From positions 228,073,084 to 228,137,083 of the forward strand of contig NC_058522.1 in NCBI RefSeq assembly GCF_904849725.1: 64,000 nucleotides of DNA. The letters are read 5' to 3'. The position numbers were made by a program, and so were the translations under genes. The notes under the pieces are model-generated. The model searched no databases, was not told where the DNA came from, and saw nothing but the letters and a program-made list of their open reading frames with translations. Source of the DNA: Hordeum vulgare subsp. vulgare. Taxonomy: Eukaryota > Streptophyta > Magnoliopsida > Poales > Poaceae. The first letter of the stretch is position 1; each line of letters begins with the position of its first letter. Positions 9,391 to 21,170 of this stretch are shown piece by piece.

Positions 9391-12300
9391 TCTAGTGACG
9401 CGACTCAAAACAAGTCAAGTCTCTATGTGTCTGTTCCATCCCTGGATTAGTATGCTGGCACCCACTATACATCAATGTATATATCATAATGAAATCACAT
9501 GTAAATAAAGTAGAATTGACATATACGTCGCGAGTCTAAGTGGAAAACATTAAGGGTGTGGAGTCCCACCAATGCCACCCACAAGTTGGGTGTATACCGT
9601 ATCCCTAAATCGTAACTCTTACTCAACATAGAAATCCTACAACATGATACATTGCAACCTTGTAGGTCAGCACATTGAACGTACAGGCAAGATCACAATA
9701 AGATAAATCATATGATAAGACTATTCTATATGCAATAAGGTTTTTTGGCTCTGTGTCTGAGTTTTTGCATAAAAGCTGGTTTTATTTTCTTTTTCCTACA
9801 ACAAAGGAATTGTCAGAAGTTATCACTACACAGTTATCTAGTATGAAATGGTTTTGCCAACCGATATCTCATGGCCCAAAAATCAACATAAGTTTCCCAC
9901 CATTAATTGTCAATCCGGCGTTGAGAGTTTAGAGATAGATCAAAGTCCAGAGGCTCAAATTGTTCATAAGCGGGAACACGACTAATTGGTTAGGTTTTAA
10001 CTTTGCAGAGTGTTGTGCACTTTTCCCACAAGATTCGTTCCCTCCTTGTAAGTCCTCGCACTTCAAGGTGATTGAGAACAGGATGAAAGAAACATGGTCA
10101 TTCATGGAGTTTCCATAACTACTTCGAGTGCCCATCCCATCCTGTCGTAGTTCTACATCTCCTAGCACTAGGCGTGTCACAGTCACTATGATGATTAACC
10201 AAGCAAGAGCCCATAATGACTTGTGGCTCCACACGTAGGCTTCCGAGCATGGAGTATTCATCCGTCTCTTTGAGTATGGGTGGAACTTTCTGCATGAGTA
10301 TTTTCCTACTCCAGCTCACAATGCATCCATTAGGTTCCCCATGGTGCCTCACACTAGTCCACCAAGTAGTGTGTATTGAAATCTTGTCTCACGTCTTGAA
10401 GTATTGAGGTCTTGAAGATGCGGGCCTTGAAGATGCCATCATGAAATTGTCGTCGTTGACATAGAGTCTTCCTTCTCACACCATTCTCGAATACTCATAC
10501 CCAACCCCGACTACTATAGCGTAGCATCAAAATCAATAACGTCCCGGGGCTTGATAACACGATAGTGGGTTTTCCCTACCTCATGCATTCTACTCAACTA
10601 CAAGATTGAGTAACACTAATGGAGGTAATGGTGGAATTTTTACACTAAATTCAATAAAACCATAGGTATGTAAAGCATGGTGAAAGTGAACTTGCCTGGC
10701 AAGTTAATGAAGGTAAAATTGCTTTCAGAAATAACTTGATAGAACTATCCATAACTCCTAGAAAATCTATATAATCAAACATAGTATTCACATAAGCAAT
10801 CATACTAGCAATCAAACTAACAATAAAGAAGCAAAACCAAGTACCAAACACACTAGGGAGGAGATGAAGGAAATACTTAAATCAAAAGTTAAAACCATGA
10901 AACTCTGTCAAAGCAACCAAGAATAGTTTTCCCTATGAATAAACTATTATCAACAACAACAAAGCATCAAAACAAACTACATATTAGAATGTATTTTAGT
11001 AAATATTTTACTAGAAAAAGAATTACTTTTGAAGAACAAAACAAAGAAACTATAGAGTAACTCACTAAGCAATACATGTTTTTGTACTAATCAAACTTAA
11101 CAGCAAAGAAAACACTAAAAAAAATATTTTAACACAAAACAAAATATAACACAACTAAGTTAACACAAAGTATTTTTGAGAAAATTTTATTAGCAAAAGT
11201 AATTAATTAAAAGCTTTTATTAAACTCTACTTATGACCAAAACAAGGTTAACCTTGAATTAAACCAACAAACAATTTCAACTTTAATACAAATTGATTTT
11301 GATCTAAATTTAACCTAGCGTAGAATAAAACTTATAAAACTAGTTATTGAAAATATTTTCTAAAAGAATTAATTAATATTTCAGCAATTTCAAGTTATTT
11401 ATTGAACTAGAACTGATTCCATGCAAATCAAGCTTAAAATAACACAAACTAATATAAAAAGTAATTTTGTTGAGAAGCTAATGTTTACTAACAAAACTGA
11501 TAAAATAATTGTCACAAGTGACAAAAGGAATTAGATTAAAACTATTTAAAGAAAATAAACTAACTATTATTCGTGTAAAACCCTAATTTAAACTATTAAA
11601 AAAACTTAAGTTGAACCTATTAATAAATAAAGTAACACGTGATGAGCAGCAAAAAGAATCAACTCAAAACCTATTTTTAAACTAAAGTTATTCACAAGAC
11701 AAGATTTGAAGTAAATTAGTTTGAATTCACATATAAACTTCTCAAATATGGGAAAACTTGGTATCTACAGAAACTTGATAAAATATGAGACACAATGCAA
11801 AAAGTTCCACTAAAAAAAAGATCTCAAAGATATCACAATTCTAAAAACAGAACTATATCTCCAATTGAAACTAAAACAGAAAAAGAAAAACTAAAACTAA
11901 CGGATAAGGTGTACATGTGGTGATCAGTGGTTGGCTCTCAGGTGTGCGCTGCGGGGTTAAAATGGAGGATGGACACAAAATAACTAAAACAATTCGGGTA
12001 AAGTAATAAAAGAAAAAACGACGTCTCGGTTTAACTATAGCGAACAAAAAGAACCAATCTAAAGAAATAAACCTAACCATACGTTTACGATCTAATCTAG
12101 ACCATTGCTACGAGATCTAACAGAGGAGGAAATATGACGACGCATGACAGAGAACATGGGAGCTCTAATGATGCTCTTGCGAGAGCAGCTCTATGGTGAT
12201 GTAGCTGGCACTCTGGTGGTCGTCGATTGTAGCAGAGGTGTCCAGTCGATGGCGGCGACGCTCCGGAGTCGAATGGTGGTGGCGGTGGGGCTGCGGGAGG

Positions 12301-13311
12301 CGGAGTGGAGAGGCACGAGCTCGGTGGGGTTTGGTGGTGCGGGTGGAAGTTCGGCGAGGACAATGTGGTGGCTCTGGTGCGTGGGATAGGGCCTTTAGGG
12401 GGGGACATGGGTGCAAACGATGTGGCTTATATAGCCAGGGGCTCGGGTGCATCCGTAAGGAAGGGGAGCGGCAGCACGAATCCAATTTGGTGAGACCCGC
12501 GATGAAGCAAAGAGGGTGTGGAGAAGGAAGGGGATGAGCGTGTGGGATTTGGGTTGGGGGTGGGGCCGAGTTATCACCGCGCGCGACAGAGAGAGAAGGG
12601 CGAGGCATTAGTGGTCGTTTCGAATTAGATTTGGATCTCGATGGGGGATTTAGGCCCGATCTGCTAATTGGGTCGTATCGACACGTTTCCTGATACATGT
12701 TGTTTTCCTTTTTTAAAACCCCCTTTCCTTTTTATTTAAAACAAAAACATAAATGATAAAAGGAAAAAAGAATACTACTCCAAAGATATAAGTGTTATAT
12801 ATTAAACGGATCAAAGAAAATAGAATAAACCGAATATCATTTTTTCTAAGGCCAAAATAAATACTTAAAAAATGATTTTTATAAAAATGCCCAAAATGGG
12901 CTCGAAATCCTATTTCAAATATTTTCAAAATACTCCACTATTTTCATTGTCAAATGTCTTTCAAAAATACCCCTAAATTGCAGGGTCATATTCCTCCTCT
13001 CTTTGAATTTGATGAGGCATTTGAATTCATTCGAATTTTAAAATTGGAAAAGGAACAATTTTGGAAATACTCCAAACAAAAAAATTAAAAACTTTCAACT
13101 CCCATTTTAAATTTTGTATTTAAATAAGTAATGTCATGTTCTCTCTATGATTTGTAGTGGATGAATTTGAAACCAGAAACAAAGGGGAAAGTCATTTTAT
13201 TCACTCTTATTCAAAGGTTTCAAATGTTTAAAATTTCACTCAAATTCAATCAACCAATCAAACAGTCAATGATTAAATAATTAATATAATTCCAAAATTT
13301 GGGATGTTACA
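9391..13311 (-). mobile_element. LARD-type long 5' LTR (copy a), about 3.9 kb
   Basis: On the minus strand it begins TGTAACATCCCAAATTTTGG at 13311 and ends at about 9391. The start matches the LTR at 56501 and the last 500 bp match 59.3-59.78 kb in reverse complement (for example cctggattagtatgctgg). Its layout is typical of this group: AT-rich upstream part, minus-strand TATA box ctatataag at 12426-12434, a GC-rich leader (12100-12430), a long AT-rich middle (10860-12080), and a protein-like segment near the end. It interrupts the integrase of the Athila-like element at 13312. No matching 5-bp duplication can be expected here because the far end is outside the window. Confidence 0.75.
9929..10352 (-). 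pseudogene. Conserved protein-like segment inside LARD LTR (copy a)
   Basis: Two overlapping minus-strand frames match the plus-strand frames at 58832-59249 in another LARD LTR. Shared residues include PPILKETDEY / SPRLKEMDGY, EPQVIMGSCLV / QPQVIMGSRLV and TLKCED...LKPNQLVVF / TLKCED...LKPNRLAVF. The homology spans a frame change in both copies. I do not recognise the family. Its presence inside an LTR, upstream of the internal region, is unusual. Conserved short motifs across diverged copies suggest it was once translated. Confidence 0.5.
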
Positions 13312-14473
13312 CTATAATACAACTTGATCACCGACATTTAATTCTCGATTTTGTATTCTCTTGCCATGCCATCTTTTTACTTTTTCTTTAAACAACTTGG
13401 CATTTTTAGATGCTTATGTTCTCCATTCATCTAGAGAACTCATGTCAAACAACCTCTTTTCATTGACAATTTTCAAATCATAATTATGTTCTTTAGTTTC
13501 CTTATAAGCCTTGTGTTCCATTTCCAGAGGTAAATGACAAGCTTTTTCGTAAACTATTTTACACGGGGGCATACACATATGATTTTCACACAATGCATCA
13601 TCAAGCTTCTTCGACCAATTATTCCTAGATCTATTAGTGGTCTTTTACAAAATCAATTTTATCTCCCTATTGCACAATTCAACTAGACCAATTTATTCAG
13701 GATGATATGGAGAGACAATTCTATGGTTAACATCATTCTTAGCTAAGAGTTTACGAAATGCACCATGAGTGAAATGTGAGCCACCATCAATCATAAAATA
13801 TCTAGGGACTCCAAACCTTGGGAAGATAACTTATTTAAGCATTTTAATAGATGTGTTATGATCAAAACTACTAGTTGCAATATCGTCTACCCACTTACTA
13901 ATATAATCAACGATAACTAAAATATGAGTGTACCCATTAGAGGAAGGAAAGTTTCCATATATCAAAGCCACAAACATCAAATGGTTCAATACAGAGTGAA
14001 TAGTTTATAGGCATTTCCTCATGTCTACCAATATTACCAATTCTTTGAAATTCATCACAATAAAGGACAAAGTTACGTGCATCCATGAAGAGAGTAGGCC
14101 AATAAATACCAGACTATAATACCTTGTGTGCAATTCTGTTTCCAACATGGTATCCGCCATAGGCTTCGGAATGACACTTCTATGGGATTTGTTCATGTTC
14201 ATGCTCACACATAGATCGGCTAATAATACCATCTACTACTTGTTTATATGAGTGTAGGTCATCCCAAAAGTAATGTCTCAAGTCAAAGAAGAACTTTTCC
14301 TTTTGTTGATATGTGAAACTAGGTGGTATATATTTCTCAACAATGTAATTAGCACAATGCGCATACCAATGACTATTGCTAGTACTAGAAGGATTTATAA
14401 GAGCTAATTGATCATTAGGAAAACTATCATCTATAAGTAGTGGGTCATCGAGAAAATTTTCCATCATAGACAA
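13312..14473 (-). pseudogene. Athila-like gypsy integrase remnant
   Basis: Minus-strand reading shows a segment with WYAHCANYIVEKYIPPSFTY and KEKFFFDLRHYFWDD (14473-14180), which precedes the zinc-binding domain in Athila-type gypsy pol. Then comes IDGGSHFTHGAFRKLL at about 13770-13820, containing the second catalytic Asp. The C-terminal part (KLFKEKVKRWHGKRI and ELNVGDQVVLY) ends at 13312, where the LARD LTR has inserted. Stops and frame changes are frequent between these blocks. In an intact element this enzyme joins the DNA copy to the chromosome. Confidence 0.75.
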
Positions 14474-14850
14474 AATATTTTATATAGGATTTCAACTCCC
14501 TTTTTATCAACAATATATAAATCAAACTCTTGCAATAAAATAACCCACCTAGCCAATCTAGGTTTATCATCTTTATTTTCCATAAGGTATTTAATAGCAG
14601 CATGTTCTGTGTGAATTATTACTTTAGAATCAATAGTATAAGATCTGAATTTAGCACATGCAAACACAACTCCTAGAAATTCTTTCTCGGTGGTGGCATA
14701 ATTTCTTTGAGCACTGTCGAGGGTCTTACTACACCAACAATATAATGAGTAACATCACACATTATTTCAAAGGGTTGGTTCTAGGTAGGTGCTTGAACAA
14801 CGGGTGCAGAAATTTAGGCTTTGTATTTCAAAGGCTTCTGCACAATCATC
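14464..14850 (-). pseudogene. Athila-like gypsy RNase H remnant
   Basis: The motif block [23 protein letters not shown] (partly at 14640-14570) and [21 protein letters not shown] is the C-terminal half of a Ty3/gypsy RNase H. The metal-binding Asp normally found in the YTDH context reads HTEH here, an Asp to Glu change. The N-terminal half (14680-14850) is frameshifted. Confidence 0.7.
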
Positions 14851-15800
14851 ATCATAAACAAATGGTACATATTTTCTTGCAAAATATTGGTAAGAGGCTT
14901 AGAAATCTTAAGAAGTATTTTATGAACATTCTATAAAAACCAACATGACCTAGGAATCTTCTTATACCTTTAATATCTTCAAGACATGTCATTTTCTCAA
15001 TTGCATCAATTTTATCTTCATCTACCTCAATACCTCTTTCAGAGATCTTATGCCCAAGGACTATACCTTCATTCACCATAAAGTGGCATTTGTCCCAACT
15101 CAAGACAAGATTAGTTCCCTCCCATCTCTCCATAACTCAATCAAGGTTGTTTAATCAATCATCATAAGAGGTTTCGTAAGCGGAGAAGTCATCCATGAAT
15201 ACCTCAACAATCTTTTCATAAAATCACAGAATATAGTAGTCATACATGTTTGAAAGGTAGCAGGTGCATTGCATAAACCAAAAGGCACACACCTATGAGC
15301 ATAAGTTCCAAAAGGATAAGTAAATGTGGTTTTCTCTTGATCTTCTTTTGCTACAAGTATTTGACAAAAAATATAATATCCATCAAGGAACAAAAGTGTC
15401 TATGCTTAGATGGTCTCTCTAACATTTGATCAATAAAAGGCAAGGCGTAATGATCTTTTCTAGTATATTTATTTGGTTTTCTTAAATCAACTACAACAGT
15501 AATGCCTCCTTTCATAAGGACACAATAAACATGACTTACTCATCAAGTATTAGCAATAGGATAAATTATACATGCCTCGAGAAGCTTTTGTATTTTAGTT
15601 CTCACCACATCGTTCATCTTAGGATTCACATGGTGTTGATGATTAATGGCCGATTTAGCATCTGATTCCATATTAATCTTGCGCTGGCATAGAGTGGGAC
15701 TAATTCCCTTAAGATCATCAAGAGTGTATTCAATGCTAGCACGATGCTTCTTTAAAATTTTAAGCAATATCTTTTCTTCATGCTCTTGAAGGTTAACACT
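14850..15800 (-). pseudogene. Athila-like gypsy reverse transcriptase remnant
   Basis: Visible blocks from the 5' side are KKHRASIEYTLDDLKGISPTLC (15770-15695), VRTKIQKLLEACIIYPI (15610-15550), the FLDGYYIF box (about 15390), YPFGTYAHRCVPFGLCNAPATFQ (15320-15250) and the thumb WEGTNLVLSWDKCHFMVNEGIVLGHKI (15130-15050). The catalytic DD box lies near 15190 but is in another frame. There are several stops. The reading at 15800 continues in sense on the far side of the LARD insertion at 41508-41590. Confidence 0.8.
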
Positions 15801-16561
15801 AATAATGTCACACCCGGTGTTTGTACCACTTTTTCCACATGTTGCTTTATGAAAATTTGGAACCAATTAAAACTTCTTTTTGCAAGTTGTGATGATTGAT
15901 TTCGGTTGCAACTTGCTTGTATGACAGATTAAGTTTTTGAATCACTACAGTTGTTCTCCTCTCTATAACCTGCCTCCTTGACGCCAAGCTCTTGCCTATG
16001 ATCATGCCATGTGAATAGGATCAGAAAACCATTTCTATAAACTACTATTTTAACAAAACGCTTTTCATCATTTTAAATTCTCCAAAAACCCTCATTTGAG
16101 ATTTGCACCGCAAGTCCCCAAATTAGGAGGGATGCTTTACACCAAAGATTTTATTTGCACCCCATTATACAAAATACTTTCCAAAACCACAAAATAAATA
16201 TTATTAAAGTTATTTTCCTATTTTATTAAAATACATTTTTCTGAGGCCAGAAATGGAATTTCATAGGGAAAATATATTTTCCTGCTTCATTAATATTTGA
16301 GAAAATTAAGGAAAACCCAGTGGACATATATTTTCCATACATAAGAGTTTCAACACATGGTCATGTTCAAAATATTGGACAAAACCCCTCAAAACCCTTT
16401 ATGGCTATTTCAAGCTTTTGAAATATTTCCAAAGGAAATATTCTCAATAAATCCCAGGAAAATTCTAGCAAGTCACACATGGTAAGTGCGGAGATAATGG
16501 AAAGTTTGATCTCAATCCAAGTTTATTTGTTCCACCTATTAAACCGAAGACCCTTCCTGTC

Positions 16562-17191
16562 TGTCGGCGATATACCCGGCAGTGTAACCCGACTTGAAGT
16601 CTGACCTGCCTAAGACTCGGCGAGTCACTGGTGACCCGGCGGAGCTTGGCGACTCACTGGTGACTCGGTAGGCGGGTCAGACGAATGACAAGACTGAAGG
16701 TCCAAGGCCCGGCATGCACCGTGGCATAAGGCGGATTATAGAGAGGCCAGGAGGGTCGGCTCACAGGAGAAAGCCCAAGAAGAGGAAAGACTCTCCCGGA
16801 AAGGAAAGAAGACCCGGATGAGGATTCAAGAGAGACTAGTCCTAGTACTACTCCTAGTAGGACTCTACATGTAAAACCTACCCCTTCATCTATATAAGGA
16901 GGGGTAAGGCGCCCCAAGAGGAACATATTCACAGGTTCAAGTCATTAGAGCTAGACAGATTAGACACCCTCGAGATTAGAGGTAGCGATTCCGCACCCTT
17001 ATATTCGAGATCATCATCTTCATCAATGAAACACAAGAAGGACGTAGGCTTTTACCTCCATTGGAGGGGCCGAACTTCGGTAAACTCGCGTCTCTCGATT
17101 CCGACCAACCCCTCTCAAGCCGTCACATAGCTGCGATGGCTCCACACTTAAATACTTTTACGAGGACATATGCCGTGATAAAACAACAACA
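16562..17191 (+). promoter_or_regulatory. Tat-like 5' LTR and primer site
   Basis: TATA box ctatataagg at 16890-16899. The primer-binding region tttgacgctcaccgtgggg follows at 17192. Near the start a direct repeat of about 18 bp (ggcgastcactggtgac) occurs at 16619 and 16647, 28 bp apart; the 3' LTR has the same pair near 29271 and 29299. Confidence 0.85.
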
Positions 17192-20014
17192 TTTGACGCT
17201 CACCGTGGGGCCTCACATGATGGTGTTATATTCTTGTGGGGAGATTTTGAGGGATCAAGGAATTGACAATTCACCAGATGAAAGAACCGGCTGAGAAGGA
17301 TCAACATCAACTCTAAGTTCATAAATCAAGTATTGAAAGGAATTTAACGACAACGTAAATCAGATTGGAATCAGACGGATTTTTGCGGCAGCTGTGCAGG
17401 TTTTGGATCTATCTAACCTAGAAAACGAGCGACTGTGGCGTTCAAGCAAAGGCAACAAGGCTCCTGAGATCCATACGATATGTTAGATGTTAGATCAGAT
17501 CATGGGCGAGTCGCTTATGCATCACCGGACCGGCTAAAAGTTCTAAAAAGATCAGAAGGCAACGGTAAAAGCAACCACAAGCAGTAAACCGCGACACGAC
17601 ATAGTTGCATCTATCAGGACAAATTGTGGATTCGGCCAGAGATCAACCAGAGACGTGTTTTTCTCCGCTGGGTAGCTGATCCGAAGAAGTCAGCATACGC
17701 CACGTTATGACCGACGTACCGAAGTCTGAATTTGATGCCTAATCGGATTTGCTAGTTTTCCCATGTGAAGCCTCAACATTAACCAAAGGAAGAGTGCTAG
17801 CTTGGGCAGGATTCCCTATAGGTGATGGATTAATAGTACTAGCGGCGAAGATGGTCGAAAGTCTCATTTATATTTTGAATAAATACTTCAATTTTATTTT
17901 TATTGGATGCATGTAACCTTTTTCATGTTTAGTCGGTTGGATGTCTTGGGGGGTTTTATAGGAAGGAAAGGAGGTGTAGTTTCATTTTGGTACGATTCAC
18001 TGGTGTAATAAAGTTATTTATAACACGTTTAAATCCGTTGTAGTTGTTCTTTTGTCTATACGTGTAGAGATGCTTGACTTGTTTTTTGTATAGAGCCACA
18101 AAGGCCATTCTCGATGAAGTCCATTTAATGATCTTAATAGAACGGAAGCGTTTTAAGAATCATGTGATTGCAGGTTTGAATGAATCGTGATTTATTGATG
18201 GCAAAGAGTTAAATAGTACAGGCGAGGTATAAAACAAATCATTCTAAGTACGGTGCAACATATTGAAATCTTTTTTAGTCTTTATATGGGTAAATCATTA
18301 GTGTTTCTCCCTTTTTTGTCCTTACGGAATTTCTTTAACATGTGAGACCTCGCGATATTCAATAAGAGAAGTGAATCAATGTTATATTATTTCTAAATTT
18401 TATTGTTTCTTATCTCAGTGCTAGGGACTTCTTCATGCATGATCTCTGTGTATTATATTTATATATGGTGTGTCATATCTTCATAGTATTCATCTGAGAG
18501 TTTTAGCAGGCGAATAATGTTAGAATTAGTAGCATCAAAGGTGTCTTTTTGTACGTGTGAGTAATGCTGATAGAGTGAGATTTCTATTATCGTACATGGT
18601 GAGCGAAGGATGGTTGGGTTGGCAACGAGCATAGTGGTTGTAGAGCTTTAATATATCATAATGCAATAGTAGGTAATACAAAAAATAAAAAGAAGGAAAA
18701 TAATCGTTAATCATAGATAACTCAGGTTTTTCCTTTTGTATTTTCGTGGGATTATTGCTTACGCGGATGCAATGTGTTGGTATTATTTCAGTTTACAGTT
18801 TATGTATAAAGTTTTTTTATGGATGTGGGTATATTTCAGTTTATTCAGTGGGCATGGAAACACTGGTCACATGAAGCACTGTTGCATACGAAGTGTCTGT
18901 TTTAGAAATAGTGTTTCGGTTTATTTGGGTTATTTGTTTTAATTTATTAGTTTAGTGTTCTCTTAAAATGAGATCTCACTGAAACCGTTAGAAAAAAATA
19001 AATCTTAAGGCAACAATCCATAAGAATGAATGTAATGAATAATAATTGAGAATACCATTTTAAACAACAAAAGAAGGTTGACACCCAAGATGCGATATTT
19101 TCTTAGAGTATGGCTTCGTGGTAATATTGGAGTGGAAAGACGATCACTTTATTATCAATGAGCAACGCCATTAGGTAAGATTAATTGTTAGACAATATGT
19201 ATATAGATTAGATCAAACTAAGTTACTAAATTGATATTTATTTGGTTTATTTTTTCGTTGCGTATTTATGTATTCCATTAGATTTGTGTGCATCACTTTA
19301 GGAATTATCTATATATAAGTCTAAAGATAGCATGGTATAATTGTATTAAAGGAAACCCGTAAACAATTTATTAAGCAATAAAAATAAAAATAATATCGGA
19401 GTACTTGTACGTATAAGAAGGTAATAAAATATACATAAAGATCTCTTTTTAGAAATGTAAATACCTATGATGATATACAATACATAAAAAGAAGTCATTT
19501 TATGGATATTGCTCATAAATAATATGTTTGATAAGAATAATAAATGGTATTATTCATAAATACTAATTATTAGCATGTTTTCTGTACGTAAGAAATCACC
19601 TTTTTACTGATTACTATTCATTGTTGGACACGTAAATAAATGGTAGATCCAGAAAAAAATCTAGTAACTGTTTAGTGATGTTGACATCGCCAGAAAAATG
19701 AACAGTAAATGGTAAGAAAAAGTCAAAAAAACCAGGAAAAAGGGATCGCTGCGGCTTTAGTATATAATATAGTGTGTATATATATACTAGCACTGCTCGT
19801 TATACAAAGTAGAGTATATATCCTCCTCGTTATACATTGTAGAGTATCTCTGGTAAATTCTCACACGAGGAACAAACGCAGCAGTCAGTTTTCGTATGTG
19901 CTGGGTCATTCAGCGGACACGCAACGTGCTCCTCTCAGAAAATAAATATCAACAGAGGAACAACTGCCCGTGTTACTCTGGCATTACGTCCAAGTTCAAC
20001 TGAGAAGACGTCCG
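17192..20014 (+). other. Tat-like leader, no gene visible
   Basis: The first 300 bp are GC-balanced with a short open stretch to 17294 that includes the primer site, so it is not evidence of a gene. From 17.9 to 19.7 kb the sequence is AT-rich with stops in all frames. I see no domain, no terminal inverted repeats and no target duplication that would mark a further insertion, although the change in base composition at about 17.85 kb would allow one. Confidence 0.5.
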
Positions 20015-21170
20015 CGTTCATCTGATAAAAATGTCAGGTGATATTTCGACTCTATTTTATTAACACATATATGCAGTATATTTTATGCAGGACAATTATT
20101 CATGATCAAAGTGGCATTATACGAAGCTCGTGTTGTAATCATACGTAAGTATCCATCCATGCCGCATTACTCGACGGACACGCATGCGAGCCACCACCCC
20201 ACGTCCGACTCGAGTGTTTGCATCGTCTTACAACACCACCTGCGACTCGGGCAATCGTGTCGACCTCAAACGCCGCGACCGTCTCTTCTATTCGTGCTCA
20301 CGTTCGCACCGGCACACAACACCGCATGCGACCCATGCGTCCGCGGGAGCCTCCAGTGTCGCGGCCGATTCCGCCCTCGCGATCCAGTTTACATCAGAAC
20401 GCCGCGGCCGCCCCCCGCATCCACACCCACACGCCATTCCACGCGTGCTTGTTGGAGCCGCCCAACAGACGTGCAACCCCCCCGGCGCCCTGGTTTATAT
20501 CAAATATGTCAGAAGATTTTCTGACGCTCATCCGTGAAAAATATCAGGTGCTATCCACCTTATTTATTCTATCAGTATAATTTTTATTTTTGAGAACAAT
20601 TACTTTGTCTGCAATATTTTTCTGCGCAGGACAAAGTGCTCACTACAAAGATGATGTAATATTGTGGATATGGAGCTCGCGCCAATATTATCACGCGCCA
20701 ACATCCTTTGACGCCACCTCTTCCAGTGGAAGTGTGCAAGCCGCCGCCCCTGCGGTACGATCTACATCAACCCGACGCGGCTGACTCGCCGTTCATGCTG
20801 GCTTACAATAACGCGGCCAACTCCCGTGTCCGCGCAACCAAGATGGCTTACAATGACGCAGTTAACTCTCACGTCTGCACGATCAAGATAGCTTACAATG
20901 ATGCGGCCAACTCTCGCGTCCGTGCTACCAAGGCGGCTTACAACTCCGCGACTGATTCTCGAGTCCGTGCCAAATCGCCACACAACTCTGGCATAGAACT
21001 CAACCCGCTGGTGCAGTGCTCGCATGTATGAGCCGCCCAATAGACGTGCGCAAGACGCCACCCTCACGGTCCTGGCGACATCAACATATCGGTGTAGTGC
21101 TCGCCTGTACGAGACACCCAACGGATGCATGCAATCCGCGTCTGCGGCCCGTCTCCCCCCAACAACACTG
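20015..21170 (+). repeat. Two diverged direct-repeat units with GC-rich coding-like halves
   Basis: The phrase catcYgtraaaaatrtcaggtg occurs at about 20019-20040 and 20528-20552, about 510 bp apart. Each is followed by an AT-rich stretch of roughly 60-90 bp ending tttatgcaggaca or tctgcgcaggaca (20085-20097 and 20620-20634), then GC-rich sequence. Within the GC-rich halves the phrase gagccgcccaayagacgtgc occurs at 20454-20474 and 21029-21049, and again degraded at 21110. Both units thus share a common order. Confidence 0.6.
20708..21031 (+). CDS. Repeat-bearing reading frame, four 15-residue repeats
   Basis: A 107-codon frame contains four exact-length 45-bp units beginning gcttacaa at 20801, 20846, 20891 and 20936. 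They encode AYNNAANSRVRATKM, AYNDAVNSHVCTIKI, AYNDAANSRVRATKA and AYNSATDSRVRAK. Most differences keep the frame and the pattern AYN-x-A-x-x-S-x-V. A diverged relative, SYNTTCDSGNRV, occurs in the upstream unit at 20228. I do not recognise the protein. The frame length and phase suggest translation at some time, perhaps as part of a Tat-like gag or accessory product. Confidence 0.4.
   Translation: MTPPLPVEVCKPPPLRYDLHQPDAADSPFMLAYNNAANSRVRATKMAYNDAVNSHVCTIKIAYNDAANSRVRATKAAYNSATDSRVRAKSPHNSGIELNPLVQCSHV

Noticed and set aside
12097..12698. Minus-strand frame of 177 codons, proline- and serine-rich
   Set aside because: Same explanation: GC-rich leader of LARD LTR copy a with several overlapping open frames on both strands.
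20102..20580. Three overlapping plus-strand frames of 117-140 codons
   Set aside because: Three open frames at once indicate GC-rich repeat sequence; only the 45-bp phase-keeping repeat downstream gives some support for coding.
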